Shown here: positions 1 through 8,249 of the stretch, piece after piece | Layout: each line of letters starts with the position of its first letter | Numbering within the stretch: the first letter of the stretch is position 1 | From: Vibrio sp. BS-M-Sm-2 | GTDB lineage: Bacteria; Pseudomonadota; Gammaproteobacteria; Enterobacterales; Vibrionaceae | Assembly (NCBI RefSeq): GCF_041504345.1 | Contig: NZ_CP167894.1 | Span: 3,162,001-3,226,000, forward strand | Reading direction: 5' to 3' | Length of the DNA stretch: 64,000 nucleotides | The notes under the pieces: generated by a model | Database searches by the model: none | What the model was told of the DNA's origin: nothing | Seen by the model: the letters and a program-made list of their open reading frames with translations, nothing else | Program-made: the position numbers and the translations under genes

Positions 1-147
1 TTGGGGAACATCCTTCTTAAAGGCATCGTTGCTCGTGATTACCCACTTATCCAAGCCATTCTTCTTATCTTGGTGACAGCGGTACTAACCGCTAACTTTA
101 TTGCCGACCTCCTATATGTCTGGCTTGACCCTAGAATCTCGAATTGA
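1..147 (+). CDS. ABC transporter permease, C-terminal fragment (DppB/OppB type)
   Basis: An open frame enters from the left edge and ends with TGA at 145-147, so only the last 48 residues are visible. They contain one hydrophobic segment (roughly residues 18-41) followed by LYVWLDPRI, the usual C-terminus of DppB/OppB-type inner-membrane permeases. The next permease gene starts about 8 bases later, matching the standard order permease-permease-ATPase-ATPase. The substrate is inferred from the neighbours to be an oligosaccharide rather than a peptide. The 5' part, and any substrate-binding protein gene before it, lie outside the window. Confidence 0.85.
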   Translation: MGNILLKGIVARDYPLIQAILLILVTAVLTANFIADLLYVWLDPRISN

Positions 148-155
148 GGCGCATG

Positions 156-1145
156 ATGGATAATTTAATGGACACTCAAAAAACCGCTAACCAGCCGAAT
201 ATGCCAGTACGTGAGCCAAAATGGTCGTGGAAAAACGTAAAGAAAACTCTCGGTAAAGCTTACGCATTTTTCTACGGTAACCCCCCGGCCATTATAGGTA
301 CTTTTTTACTTACGATTGTCTTAGCCGGGGCGTTATTTGCACCTGTATTATCGACTCATAACCCAGAAAAGCGCGTAGCACGTCCACATGTTGCACCAAG
401 CTCTGAGCATATTATGGGCACGACTCGTAGCGGACGTGATGTATATAGCCAGGTTCTATTTGGAGCAAGAAAGTCGCTTACTGTTGCGATCTCTGCGGGC
501 GTAATAGCCATGACAATAGCAGTGCTAGTTGGGGTTTCATCTGGTTACTTTGGTGGAAAAGTCGATGAACGCTTGAACTTCATTACTAACGTATTTCTTG
601 TGTTTCCACAATTACCCTTGCTGATTGTTCTCGCCGCATTCTTAGGGCAGGTCGGTTCGCTGGTTATTACCGTGTTGTTAGGGATAACCTCCTGGCCTTG
701 GGGGGCTAGGGTGATTCGTGCACAGACCATGGCAATTAGAAGCAAAGAGTTCATCATTTCTGCAGAGGTGATGGGGGAATCAAAAATCCGCATTATTTTA
801 GTCGAGATCTTACCAAACTTAGTTTCGATTGTTTTTGGTGGCTTCCTAGGCACGGTTATCTACGCAATGGGCTCCGAAGCTGGCCTAGGTATTTTAGGTT
901 TAGGTGATGCAACAGAGGTGAGTTGGGGCTCTATGTTGTATTGGGCACAGACCTCTTCATCGTTATATACCGGTGCATGGTGGGAAATGCTGGTGCCTGC
1001 ACTAGCGTTAGCGATTACTGGTGGTGGACTCGCATTGATTAACATGTCTATTGACCAAGTGAGCAACCCTAAATTACGTACGGGCCCACACATCAAACTG
1101 TGGCACAAACTTAAAAAAGAAGCAGATAAACGCCGAGGCCTATAA
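156..1145 (+). CDS. ABC transporter permease, DppC/OppC family (oligosaccharide import)
   Basis: The predicted protein is about 329 residues. It has an N-terminal cytoplasmic stretch, a first membrane helix near residues 48-68, and a BPD_transp_1 permease core. The EAA-type loop that contacts the ATPases is visible as SAEVMGE followed by EILPN, near residues 200-222. Candidate starts are TTG 144, ATG 153 and ATG 156; GAGG at 146-149 is best spaced for 156. The stop overlaps the next start (TAATG), so the genes are translationally coupled. The family is named for dipeptide transport, but members near glycosidases carry cello-, chito- or laminari-oligosaccharides. That role is inferred here from the GH16, GH3 and phosphorylase genes nearby. 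Confidence 0.9.
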   Translation: MDNLMDTQKTANQPNMPVREPKWSWKNVKKTLGKAYAFFYGNPPAIIGTFLLTIVLAGALFAPVLSTHNPEKRVARPHVAPSSEHIMGTTRSGRDVYSQVLFGARKSLTVAISAGVIAMTIAVLVGVSSGYFGGKVDERLNFITNVFLVFPQLPLLIVLAAFLGQVGSLVITVLLGITSWPWGARVIRAQTMAIRSKEFIISAEVMGESKIRIILVEILPNLVSIVFGGFLGTVIYAMGSEAGLGILGLGDATEVSWGSMLYWAQTSSSLYTGAWWEMLVPALALAITGGGLALINMSIDQVSNPKLRTGPHIKLWHKLKKEADKRRGL

Positions 1146-2098
1146 TGAGCAATCTATTAGAAATTAATAACCTGTGTGTTGATTACGTTTCTCCTAATGG
1201 CGTAGCAAGAGCCGTTAATGACGTTAGTATTTCCATTGCGCCCGGTGAAACGCTCGGTATTGCCGGTGAATCTGGTTGCGGTAAAAGTACATTGGCTTTT
1301 GCTATATCACGCTTACATAAAGCACCAGCGCTTATCTCTGAGGGTGAAATACTCTACAAAGGGCAGGATGTTTTAAAGATGAATAACAAGCAGTTACGTG
1401 ACTTCCGTTGGAATGACGTTTCTATTGTTTTTCAAAGCGCAATGAATTCACTTAATCCCGTTATTACCATCGGTGAGCAGCTAACGGACGTTATTCTAGC
1501 GCACAAAAAAATACCTTATAAACAGGCTCACGATCGTGCGGTCGAGCTGTTAGGAACGGTTGGAATTCATGGCGATAGAATGTCGAGCTTTCCCCATCAA
1601 CTGAGTGGAGGGATGCGTCAGCGAGTTGTTATTGCGATTGCTTTGGCGCTGGAACCTAAATTGATCATCATGGATGAGCCAACAACGGCACTTGATGTGG
1701 TGGTCGAACGTGAAATCTTGAATGAACTGTATGAGCTGAAGAGTAAGTTTGGATTCTCTATTCTGTTTATTAGTCACGACTTAAGCCTAATGGGCGAAAT
1801 TGCTGATCGAATTGGCGTGATGTATGCGGGTAACCTTATCGAATTAGGTGATGCGAAAACGGTATTTAGTGAACCTAAGCATCCTTATACAAAAGGGCTT
1901 ATCTCTTCATTTCCGACTATTCATGGGCCAAAAGAACGTCTCTACGGGATCCCTGGGAATCCTGTCAACCTTTTGGATACACCTCAAGGATGTAACTTCC
2001 AAGAGCGATGTGGCGAATGCATTTCAATGTGCATTAAAAGTGAGCCTCGTTTGGGCGCTATTGCGACCGGGCATCACGTATCTTGTCACCTAGTTTGA
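1145..2098 (+). CDS. ABC transporter ATP-binding protein, DppD/OppD family
   Basis: This 317-residue ATPase energises the importer from the cytoplasmic face. Walker A is GESGCGKST at residues 41-49, the signature LSGGMRQR lies near 155, and Walker B (IIMDEPT) near 176. The C-terminal extension carries the Cys-rich segment (CNFQERCGECISMC) typical of oligopeptide/dipeptide-type ATPases. The start codon overlaps the permease stop by one base. It pairs with the second ATPase downstream to form the heterodimeric motor. Substrate specificity lies in the permeases and the unseen binding protein; an oligoglucan is inferred from context. Confidence 0.92.
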   Translation: MSNLLEINNLCVDYVSPNGVARAVNDVSISIAPGETLGIAGESGCGKSTLAFAISRLHKAPALISEGEILYKGQDVLKMNNKQLRDFRWNDVSIVFQSAMNSLNPVITIGEQLTDVILAHKKIPYKQAHDRAVELLGTVGIHGDRMSSFPHQLSGGMRQRVVIAIALALEPKLIIMDEPTTALDVVVEREILNELYELKSKFGFSILFISHDLSLMGEIADRIGVMYAGNLIELGDAKTVFSEPKHPYTKGLISSFPTIHGPKERLYGIPGNPVNLLDTPQGCNFQERCGECISMCIKSEPRLGAIATGHHVSCHLV

Positions 2099-2108
2099 GC
2101 GAAAGATT

Positions 2109-3098
2109 ATGAATACTTTAAAGAACGTTGATAAAAGCGAAGTTATCTTATCAGTTAAGAATTTGGTAAAAGATTTCCCACTTGGCCAGTCAGTCAAAAG
2201 CAATATGATGCGAGCCGTAAATGATGTTTCATTTGATCTACGTAAAGGAGAAGCATTAGCGATTGTTGGTGAATCTGGCTCAGGGAAAAGCACAGGAGCT
2301 CGAATTCTTACCCGAATTTACGATAAGACGGCTGGAGATATCGAATTCAAAGGTGAGCCTCTGTCTGACTATATTGAAAAATATGGTGAGCTTGAATATG
2401 CACGCCAAGTGCAAATGATTTTTCAAGACCCGTTTGGCTCGCTGAATCCTGTACACACGATTTACCACCATATTGCGCGACCTTTACTTATCCATAAACG
2501 AGCAGAAAAAGAAGCGATTCCGAACCTTGTTTATGAATTGCTTGAAATGGTTGGGCTAACACCAGTTAAAGAGACCGCAGAGAAGTACCCGCATGAACTA
2601 AGTGGTGGACAACGACAGCGTGTCGCAATTGCACGTGCAATTGCTGTTAGCCCGGAAGTTATCCTAGCTGATGAACCTATCTCTATGCTTGATGTGTCTG
2701 TGCGATTAGGAATCCTAAACCTAATGGCTGACTTGAAAGATAAGCATGGTATTTCGTTCATGTACATCACTCATGACATTGCGACGGCGCGTTATTTTGC
2801 TGAGAAAACGGCGGTGATGTATGTAGGACATATGGTCGAATGGGGCAATAGCGACAACGTCACTCAGAACCCGCAACATCCGTATTCTCAGTTGTTGTTG
2901 TCAGCTGTGCCAGAAGTCGGTAAATCGGGCAAGCGTGACATGAACGTGAAAAAAGGCGATATCCCTTCTTGGAAGCCAATTAGCGTAGGTTGCCCGTTCG
3001 CAAGCCGTTGTATGAAAGCTGACAAACTTTGCACGCAATCAATACCAGAACCGACTCAAATTGCAGAAGAGCATTTTGCTCGTTGTCATCATTTGTAA
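2109..3098 (+). CDS. ABC transporter ATP-binding protein, DppF/OppF family
   Basis: This is the second ATPase of the transporter, 329 residues. Walker A is GESGSGKST near residue 57, the signature LSGGQRQR near 160, and Walker B ILADEPIS near 180. It has the usual C-terminal oligo/dipeptide domain with a Cys motif (GCPFASRC...C). It begins 10 bases after the previous stop and completes the four core subunits. A perfect LacI-type operator lies 28 bases after its stop and before the phosphorylase start, so the phosphorylase probably also has its own regulated promoter. Confidence 0.92.
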   Translation: MNTLKNVDKSEVILSVKNLVKDFPLGQSVKSNMMRAVNDVSFDLRKGEALAIVGESGSGKSTGARILTRIYDKTAGDIEFKGEPLSDYIEKYGELEYARQVQMIFQDPFGSLNPVHTIYHHIARPLLIHKRAEKEAIPNLVYELLEMVGLTPVKETAEKYPHELSGGQRQRVAIARAIAVSPEVILADEPISMLDVSVRLGILNLMADLKDKHGISFMYITHDIATARYFAEKTAVMYVGHMVEWGNSDNVTQNPQHPYSQLLLSAVPEVGKSGKRDMNVKKGDIPSWKPISVGCPFASRCMKADKLCTQSIPEPTQIAEEHFARCHHL

Positions 3099-3126
3099 AC
3101 TTTAAATCCTTTTTTGAAATGCAAAA

Positions 3127-3138
3127 GAAAGCGCTTTC
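3127..3138. promoter_or_regulatory. LacI-family operator GAAAGCGCTTTC before the phosphorylase gene
   Basis: This is a perfect 12-bp palindrome with the central CG typical of LacI-family operators. The same sequence occurs at 8064, 10086, 10259 and 16826, always in intergenic DNA. It sits 35 bp before the phosphorylase start, in the gap after the ABC transporter genes, so the phosphorylase may be controlled separately from the transporter. The presumed binding protein is the LacI-family regulator encoded at 6707-7702. Confidence 0.8.
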
Positions 3139-3172
3139 AAAACTTAAGTGTAAGAATTTTTGGAATTTTGAT

Positions 3173-6100
3173 ATGAAACAAGACTACAACTTAACACCAG
3201 AGGTCGATGGCAAGTTCGTTGATTTAGATGGTGAGCGTTACTACCAAATCTCTAATGTTGACCAAATGACGCCATTCTTTATTAGCGTTGTATCGTCGAG
3301 CGATCACTGGTTATTTATTTCATCAACAGGCAGCCTTTCAGCTGGACGCATTCGTCCGGAAAATGCGCTTTTTCCTTACAAGTCTGTTGACCATATTCAT
3401 GAAAATGCGGAAAACACCGGCTCAAAATCCATCTTCCGTATTGAACATGGCGACAAGGTTGTACTTTGGGAACCGTTTAATACATTCCATGATGGTATTT
3501 TTGATGTTGAACGCAATCTTTATAAAAATACGATTGGAGACAAAATCGTATTTGAAGAGATAAACCATACTTTGCAACTACAGTTCCAATACAGCTGGAA
3601 TACGAGTGAAAAATACGGATTTATTCGTCGTTCAAAACTGACCAATCTAGCGAGCTTCGAGCGTAAAGTCGAAGCACTAGATGGCTTACAAAATATACTT
3701 CCTTCAGGTGCTCCGTTATCAGCTCTTCAAACAAGAAGTGCATTAGTTGATGCGTACAAGTGGAATGAACAAGTTGATGGTAGTTCATTGGCTCTGTTCA
3801 GCATGTATGCGAAATTGAGTGATAGAGCCGACCCTGCTGAATCTTTGCTAGCGACGACAGTCTTCAGCTTAGAAACGGAAAGCAGCCAAATTTTATTGAC
3901 GAGTGCTCAAGTTAATGCGTTCAGAAAAGGTCGAGCGGTTAAAAGTGAACCTTTAACGAAAGGGATTAGAGGAAGTTATTTAGTTCATAAGTCTCTGACG
4001 CTGCGAGCACATCAAACCAAAGTTTGGTCGATTGTCGCTGATATAGACAAGACTCATTCCGATATCTGTCAGCTTCAATCTGAGCTCTCTGTTCCTGCTA
4101 ACCTAGCACTAGCTTTAGAAAAGAGCATTGCAGATAATCAAAATGAATTAATCACATTAATGTCTGGTGCGGATGCGTGGCAAATAACAGCCGAAGAAAA
4201 TACCAGCGTTCACCATTATGCCAATGTGTTGTTCAATAACATGCGTGGTGGCGTGTTTGAAAACGGCTATATGTTAGAAAAGGCTGACGTAGTTAAAACT
4301 ATGGAAAAGGCCAACTCTCAGGTAGCAGGCCGCCATCAAGACTTTTTTGATCAGTTAGGGGATGTTTTCAGCCATTCCGAATTAGTTTCGCGCGCTAAAG
4401 CGACAGGAGATTCTCAATTAGTTCGATTGAGCTACGAGTATCTACCGCTTACTTTTGGACGTCGTCATGGTGACCCTAGTCGCCCTTGGAACCACTATGA
4501 GATTAAGCTCAAAGATGAAAATGGCGAACGCTTACTTTCTTATCAAGGCAACTGGCGTGATATTTTCCAAAACTGGGAAGCGATGGCTCTTAGTTATCCA
4601 GGGTTCATCAAATCATTCATCTCTAAGTTTGTTAATGCTTCAACGGTAGATGGCTACAATCCGTATCGAATTACTAAAGATGGTGTAGATTGGGAACTGT
4701 TAGAGGCGGATGATCCTTGGAGTAATATTGGTTACTGGGGCGATCATCAAATCATCTATCTATTAAAATTCCTTGAGTTGGCAGACAAATTTGAGCAAGG
4801 CGACCTTATCGAATTACTAGAAAGTGACATTTTTAGTTATGCCAATGTGCCTTACGAGCTTTGTGGAGTTCAAGGTCTCTTTGACAACCCTAAAGATACC
4901 GTAGAGTTCAACCAAGTTCTGCAGGAATTGACAGAGCAACGTGTCAAGAGCTTAGGCAGTGACGGTCGCTTGTTGATGACGGGTGACCAAGAAGTTTATA
5001 TGGTCAACTTAATGGAGAAGATACTCGTCCCTTTGTTGGCGAAATTGAGTAACTTAGTGCTTGATGGTGGTATTTGGCTCAATACACAACGTCCAGAATG
5101 GAATGATGCAAACAACGCTATCGTTGGCAACGGCCTCTCAATGGTAACCTTGTACTACATGCGTCGCTATGTTGCCTTTATGCTGCGTTTGTTAGAGAAG
5201 TCACCATCTTCATACAGTATTTCCAAAGAAGTGTTTGAGTGGATGTCTTCTGTTACACAGATCGTTTCAGAGGCAAATACAGAGATTCGTCAAGATACGG
5301 TAACTCGTCAAACTCGTAAAGCAATGCTGACTAAGCTGGCTAAATCCGCTGCTAATTATCGTGAGCGCGTGTACCGAGTAAATGGATTCTCAGGGAAAAC
5401 GAAAGTTGAGAAAGAAGCGATTGTTCAATTGATGGGCGCGAGCTTAAAAGTCCTAGATTCTACGATTACAAACAACTTGCGTGAAGATGGTTTGTACAAT
5501 GCGTATAACATCTTGAGTTGTTCTGGTGAGAGCTTAATGGTTGAAGAGCTTTACCCGATGCTAGAAGGGCAAGTTGCAGTATTAAGTTCGGGTCTATTAT
5601 CACCTAAACAAGCGGTTGAGTTGTTGGATAAATTGTTTGCTAGTGACATGTATCGTGCTGATCAAAACAGCTTCATGCTTTACCCTGACCGTGAGCTGGC
5701 TTCTTTTATGGATAAAAACTGTTTAGACGCTAAAGACATTGATCAGAGCAAATTGTTAAGCATGATGGTTGTTGCCAAAGATAACCGATTAGTAAACCAA
5801 GACAGCAAAGGTTCTTACCACTTCAATTCAAGTTTTGAAAACAAAGGTTTCCTTCAGGCTGCGATTGATGAAATTAAAGCCGATTACCCGTCAATTAGTG
5901 ATGATGAATTTTGTCATGTATCTAGTTTGTATGAGCGTGTATTCAACCATAAAGCCTTTACTGGACGTTCGGGAACCATGTTTGGTTATGAAGGTTTAGG
6001 TTGTATCTATTGGCATATGGTTTCTAAGTTGCTGCTAGCTGTGCAAGAAAACTATCAGCATGCTTGGAGTATGGATTCTAATAGCCAGGAAACTCTTAAA

Positions 6101-6616
6101 TTAGCGGATTACTATTACAAAGTGAGAGCTGGTATTGGTTTCAACAAAACGCCGGAAAACTACGGTGCGTTTCCGACGGATCCGTATTCTCATACGCCAA
6201 AGCACTCTGGAGCACAGCAGCCAGGGATGACAGGGCAAGTTAAGGAAGAAGTGATTACCCGTTTTGGCGAGCTAGGTCTAGAGGTCGTTGATGGAACAAT
6301 TGTAATTAACCCTTCACTTCTTAGTCCTAAAGAGTTCTTACAAAAAGCGGCGACTTTTGACTGCCAAAATATTGAAGGACAAATGCAGAGCTTTATTGTT
6401 CAGGCTGGGCAACTGGCTTTTACTTACTGTCAGGTACCATTTATTTACCAACTCAATGATGAGCCAACACAGGGTATTGAAGTTCAGTTTAAAGACGGAA
6501 CAAGTGAGGCATTTGCATCGTTAACGCTAAATCATGAAATGGCTTCACAGCTCTTTTCTCGTAGTGGTCTCATTGAGAAAGTCGTTGTCGTGTTCTCAAA
6601 GCACCAGTTACTCTAA
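3173..6616 (+). CDS. Large GH94-clan beta-glucan phosphorylase (GH149/GH161-like)
   Basis: A cytoplasmic protein of 1147 residues without a signal peptide. Inverting phosphorylases of this clan split beta-glucosidic oligosaccharides with phosphate to give glucose 1-phosphate. Recognisable stretches are YEYLPLTFGRRHGDP near residue 421, KFVNAS then DGYNPYRIT near 490, GYWGDHQ near 520, and RPEWNDANNA near 640. The last corresponds to the WND segment that carries the catalytic acid in GH94 enzymes. The length, about 1,100 residues, fits the beta-1,3-glucan phosphorylase families GH149/GH161 better than the roughly 800-residue cellobiose or chitobiose phosphorylases. An upstream extension to 3029 would overlap dppF and the operator, so ATG 3173 is preferred. 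The beta-1,3 specificity is inferred. Confidence 0.78.
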   Translation: MKQDYNLTPEVDGKFVDLDGERYYQISNVDQMTPFFISVVSSSDHWLFISSTGSLSAGRIRPENALFPYKSVDHIHENAENTGSKSIFRIEHGDKVVLWEPFNTFHDGIFDVERNLYKNTIGDKIVFEEINHTLQLQFQYSWNTSEKYGFIRRSKLTNLASFERKVEALDGLQNILPSGAPLSALQTRSALVDAYKWNEQVDGSSLALFSMYAKLSDRADPAESLLATTVFSLETESSQILLTSAQVNAFRKGRAVKSEPLTKGIRGSYLVHKSLTLRAHQTKVWSIVADIDKTHSDICQLQSELSVPANLALALEKSIADNQNELITLMSGADAWQITAEENTSVHHYANVLFNNMRGGVFENGYMLEKADVVKTMEKANSQVAGRHQDFFDQLGDVFSHSELVSRAKATGDSQLVRLSYEYLPLTFGRRHGDPSRPWNHYEIKLKDENGERLLSYQGNWRDIFQNWEAMALSYPGFIKSFISKFVNASTVDGYNPYRITKDGVDWELLEADDPWSNIGYWGDHQIIYLLKFLELADKFEQGDLIELLESDIFSYANVPYELCGVQGLFDNPKDTVEFNQVLQELTEQRVKSLGSDGRLLMTGDQEVYMVNLMEKILVPLLAKLSNLVLDGGIWLNTQRPEWNDANNAIVGNGLSMVTLYYMRRYVAFMLRLLEKSPSSYSISKEVFEWMSSVTQIVSEANTEIRQDTVTRQTRKAMLTKLAKSAANYRERVYRVNGFSGKTKVEKEAIVQLMGASLKVLDSTITNNLREDGLYNAYNILSCSGESLMVEELYPMLEGQVAVLSSGLLSPKQAVELLDKLFASDMYRADQNSFMLYPDRELASFMDKNCLDAKDIDQSKLLSMMVVAKDNRLVNQDSKGSYHFNSSFENKGFLQAAIDEIKADYPSISDDEFCHVSSLYERVFNHKAFTGRSGTMFGYEGLGCIYWHMVSKLLLAVQENYQHAWSMDSNSQETLKLADYYYKVRAGIGFNKTPENYGAFPTDPYSHTPKHSGAQQPGMTGQVKEEVITRFGELGLEVVDGTIVINPSLLSPKEFLQKAATFDCQNIEGQMQSFIVQAGQLAFTYCQVPFIYQLNDEPTQGIEVQFKDGTSEAFASLTLNHEMASQLFSRSGLIEKVVVVFSKHQLL

Positions 6617-6637
6617 TTCTAATTTGAAGTGAAATAA

Positions 6638-6672
6638 AAAGGCTCTAAGTGAATACTTAGAGCCTTTCTTTT
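6638..6672. terminator. Rho-independent terminator between phosphorylase and lacI-type gene
   Basis: A 13-bp perfect stem (AAAGGCTCTAAGT with ACTTAGAGCCTTT) and a 4-base loop are followed by a T-rich run on the plus strand, with A-rich sequence before the stem. It lies between convergent genes and can stop transcription from both sides. Confidence 0.9.
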
Positions 6673-6706
6673 AAGTGTAAAAAATAGGGTGTTTGATATA
6701 CAAAAA

Positions 6707-7702
6707 TCAAAGCTTAGCCACGGACTCTCTCACAATCAATGTCGGTGTTAGTTTGTGTTTCAATGGGTAGTCGCGTTTATTAATTAACGATAAAACACCT
6801 TTTGCAGCTTCTTCTCCCATTTCATGGACAGGAAAATCGACCGTCGATAAGCGAGGACGAATATGCTGGCTGTGAGTATCGTTATCGAAGCCTACGACCG
6901 AAAGGTCTCGCCCAATAATGAGGTTTCTCTCTGCTGCTACGTCATATACAGCAAGCGCTATGTTGTCATTTTGACAGAAAATCGCGGTGATCTCAGGGTC
7001 TCGGTCTAACAAGCGTCGCGCAGCTTCATGGTTACCTTGATGATCAAAGCGCCCCTCTACAAACAGCCCTGCGTCGTATTCGATACCGAACTCTAACAAG
7101 GCATTTCGATACCCTTGAAAGCGATCTCTACTATCAACTTTACTCAACTGGCCTGTGATACAAGCGACTTTTTTATGGCCGTTCTCAAGTAAGTGCTTCG
7201 TTGCAAGGTAGCCACCAAGCTCATTATCAATGTAAATACAGCGATCAGAAATCTCAGGAATAAAACGGTTGAGAACAATCATTGTTTCACTGTCTTTCGC
7301 TATTTTGATCAGTTCGTCATCACTGAGCTTGTCTGAGTGAACAATGAGGCCATCCACAAGTTTAGATTGCAAAAACTGGATAGAATCGAGCTCTTTAGTT
7401 CGTGATTCCTGGCCACTTGTAACGATTAAGTGAATATTATTTTGGCGAACGGTATCTTCAGCTGTATGCATTAATGGTCCATAGAAAGGCCCATCAAGCG
7501 AACCAACTAGCATGCCAATGCTATTTGAACGACTGGAGGCTAGAGCTTGTGCAAACGCATTAGGCTTGTAGCCCAGTTGCTCAATAGCTTTGAATACTTT
7601 TTCGCGATTGGCTTCCTTTACCGTAGGGTGACCATTTAATGCTCGTGAGACGGTTGATTGAGAAACTTGAGCAAGTTCAGATACTTCTTTAATGGTGATC
7701 AA
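6707..7702 (-). CDS. LacI-family transcriptional repressor of the glucan locus
   Basis: The protein has 331 residues. Its N-terminal LacI helix-turn-helix is TIKEVSELAQVSQSTVSRAL, with the hinge and the start of the periplasmic-binding-protein-like effector domain near residue 60. The C-terminal part contains the usual GFDND and STVDFPVHEMG segments. The start is TTG at 7702 with an AAGG ribosome site 9 bases upstream. It lies inside the locus, and LacI-type palindromes (GAAAGCGCTTTC) flank it and precede the phosphorylase, GH16, porin and malM-like genes, so it is the obvious candidate regulator. The effector is unknown; laminaribiose or another short glucan is a guess. Confidence 0.9.
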   Translation of the reverse strand: MITIKEVSELAQVSQSTVSRALNGHPTVKEANREKVFKAIEQLGYKPNAFAQALASSRSNSIGMLVGSLDGPFYGPLMHTAEDTVRQNNIHLIVTSGQESRTKELDSIQFLQSKLVDGLIVHSDKLSDDELIKIAKDSETMIVLNRFIPEISDRCIYIDNELGGYLATKHLLENGHKKVACITGQLSKVDSRDRFQGYRNALLEFGIEYDAGLFVEGRFDHQGNHEAARRLLDRDPEITAIFCQNDNIALAVYDVAAERNLIIGRDLSVVGFDNDTHSQHIRPRLSTVDFPVHEMGEEAAKGVLSLINKRDYPLKHKLTPTLIVRESVAKL

Positions 7703-7879
7703 TGGTAGTGGCCTTATCTCTACAAGGAGTGAACTAAGCTATATTACCTTCGTGATCAATAAGAGCCTAGTAATCCAATGATTAATATTTAAAAACTCTG
7801 AACTGCTTAACGCTAAATTTGAAGGTTAAGCATACAAAGTAAGGTCACGAATATTTCCATATACTCGTTTTAATATCAA

Positions 7880-7891
7880 GCAAGCGCTTTC
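7880..7891. promoter_or_regulatory. Imperfect LacI-family operator GCAAGCGCTTTC
   Basis: This matches the locus palindrome at 11 of 12 positions. It lies 178 bp upstream of the regulator's start and 184 bp centre-to-centre from the perfect operator at 8064, so it could serve autoregulation or pair with that site by DNA looping. Confidence 0.55.
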
Positions 7892-8063
7892 TTTATGTTG
7901 TAATAAAAGTGAATCTGTTTTTCTGAGCTTCGTTGTAAGCTAGAAAAAATAGAAGCCTGAGAATAAAGGGATTCTAAGGTGTTATGCAGATAATCAAGTT
8001 ACAAAAATTCTTGAGAATCTACACAAACCACAATGAATTTTAGCAAAATGTGAAACTCAACAA

Positions 8064-8075
8064 GAAAGCGCTTTC
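8064..8075. promoter_or_regulatory. LacI-family operator GAAAGCGCTTTC before GH16
   Basis: A perfect palindrome that extends to 16 bp (AAGAAAGCGCTTTCTT, 8062-8077). It lies 174 bp upstream of the GH16 start codon in the divergent control region. Confidence 0.8.
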
Positions 8076-8249
8076 TTAAGGTGAGCGTTGTCTCTTTTTT
8101 GAACTATGCACTTTTATATACTCATTTTGAAACAGTCGTGCATGGCATATTGGGTCCATGATCGCGGAGTTATTCATTTATCGACTTTCTGTTATGGGCT
8201 CCGATATTACGTGTCGCCTGCTTAGAAAGTCGTGATACAAGGAGTTGTA

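Larger units (their letters stand above)
7703..8249. other. Intergenic regulatory region between the repressor and GH16 genes
   Basis: This AT-rich stretch of about 550 bases holds two LacI-type operators (7880-7891 and 8064-8075). A 9-bp perfect inverted repeat (CGACTTTCT 8182-8190 with AGAAAGTCG 8224-8232) lies just before the GH16 ribosome site. I see no convincing small gene here. It should contain divergent promoters for the repressor and the GH16 gene. Confidence 0.6.

Noticed and set aside
1..3098. Dipeptide/oligopeptide transporter as the function of the ABC genes
   Set aside because: The sequence family fits, but the surrounding glucan enzymes and the operator before the phosphorylase favour oligosaccharide import. 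The peptide role cannot be excluded.
3029..3172. N-terminal extension of the phosphorylase frame
   Set aside because: It overlaps the end of dppF and crosses the operator; ATG 3173 gives a family-like start.
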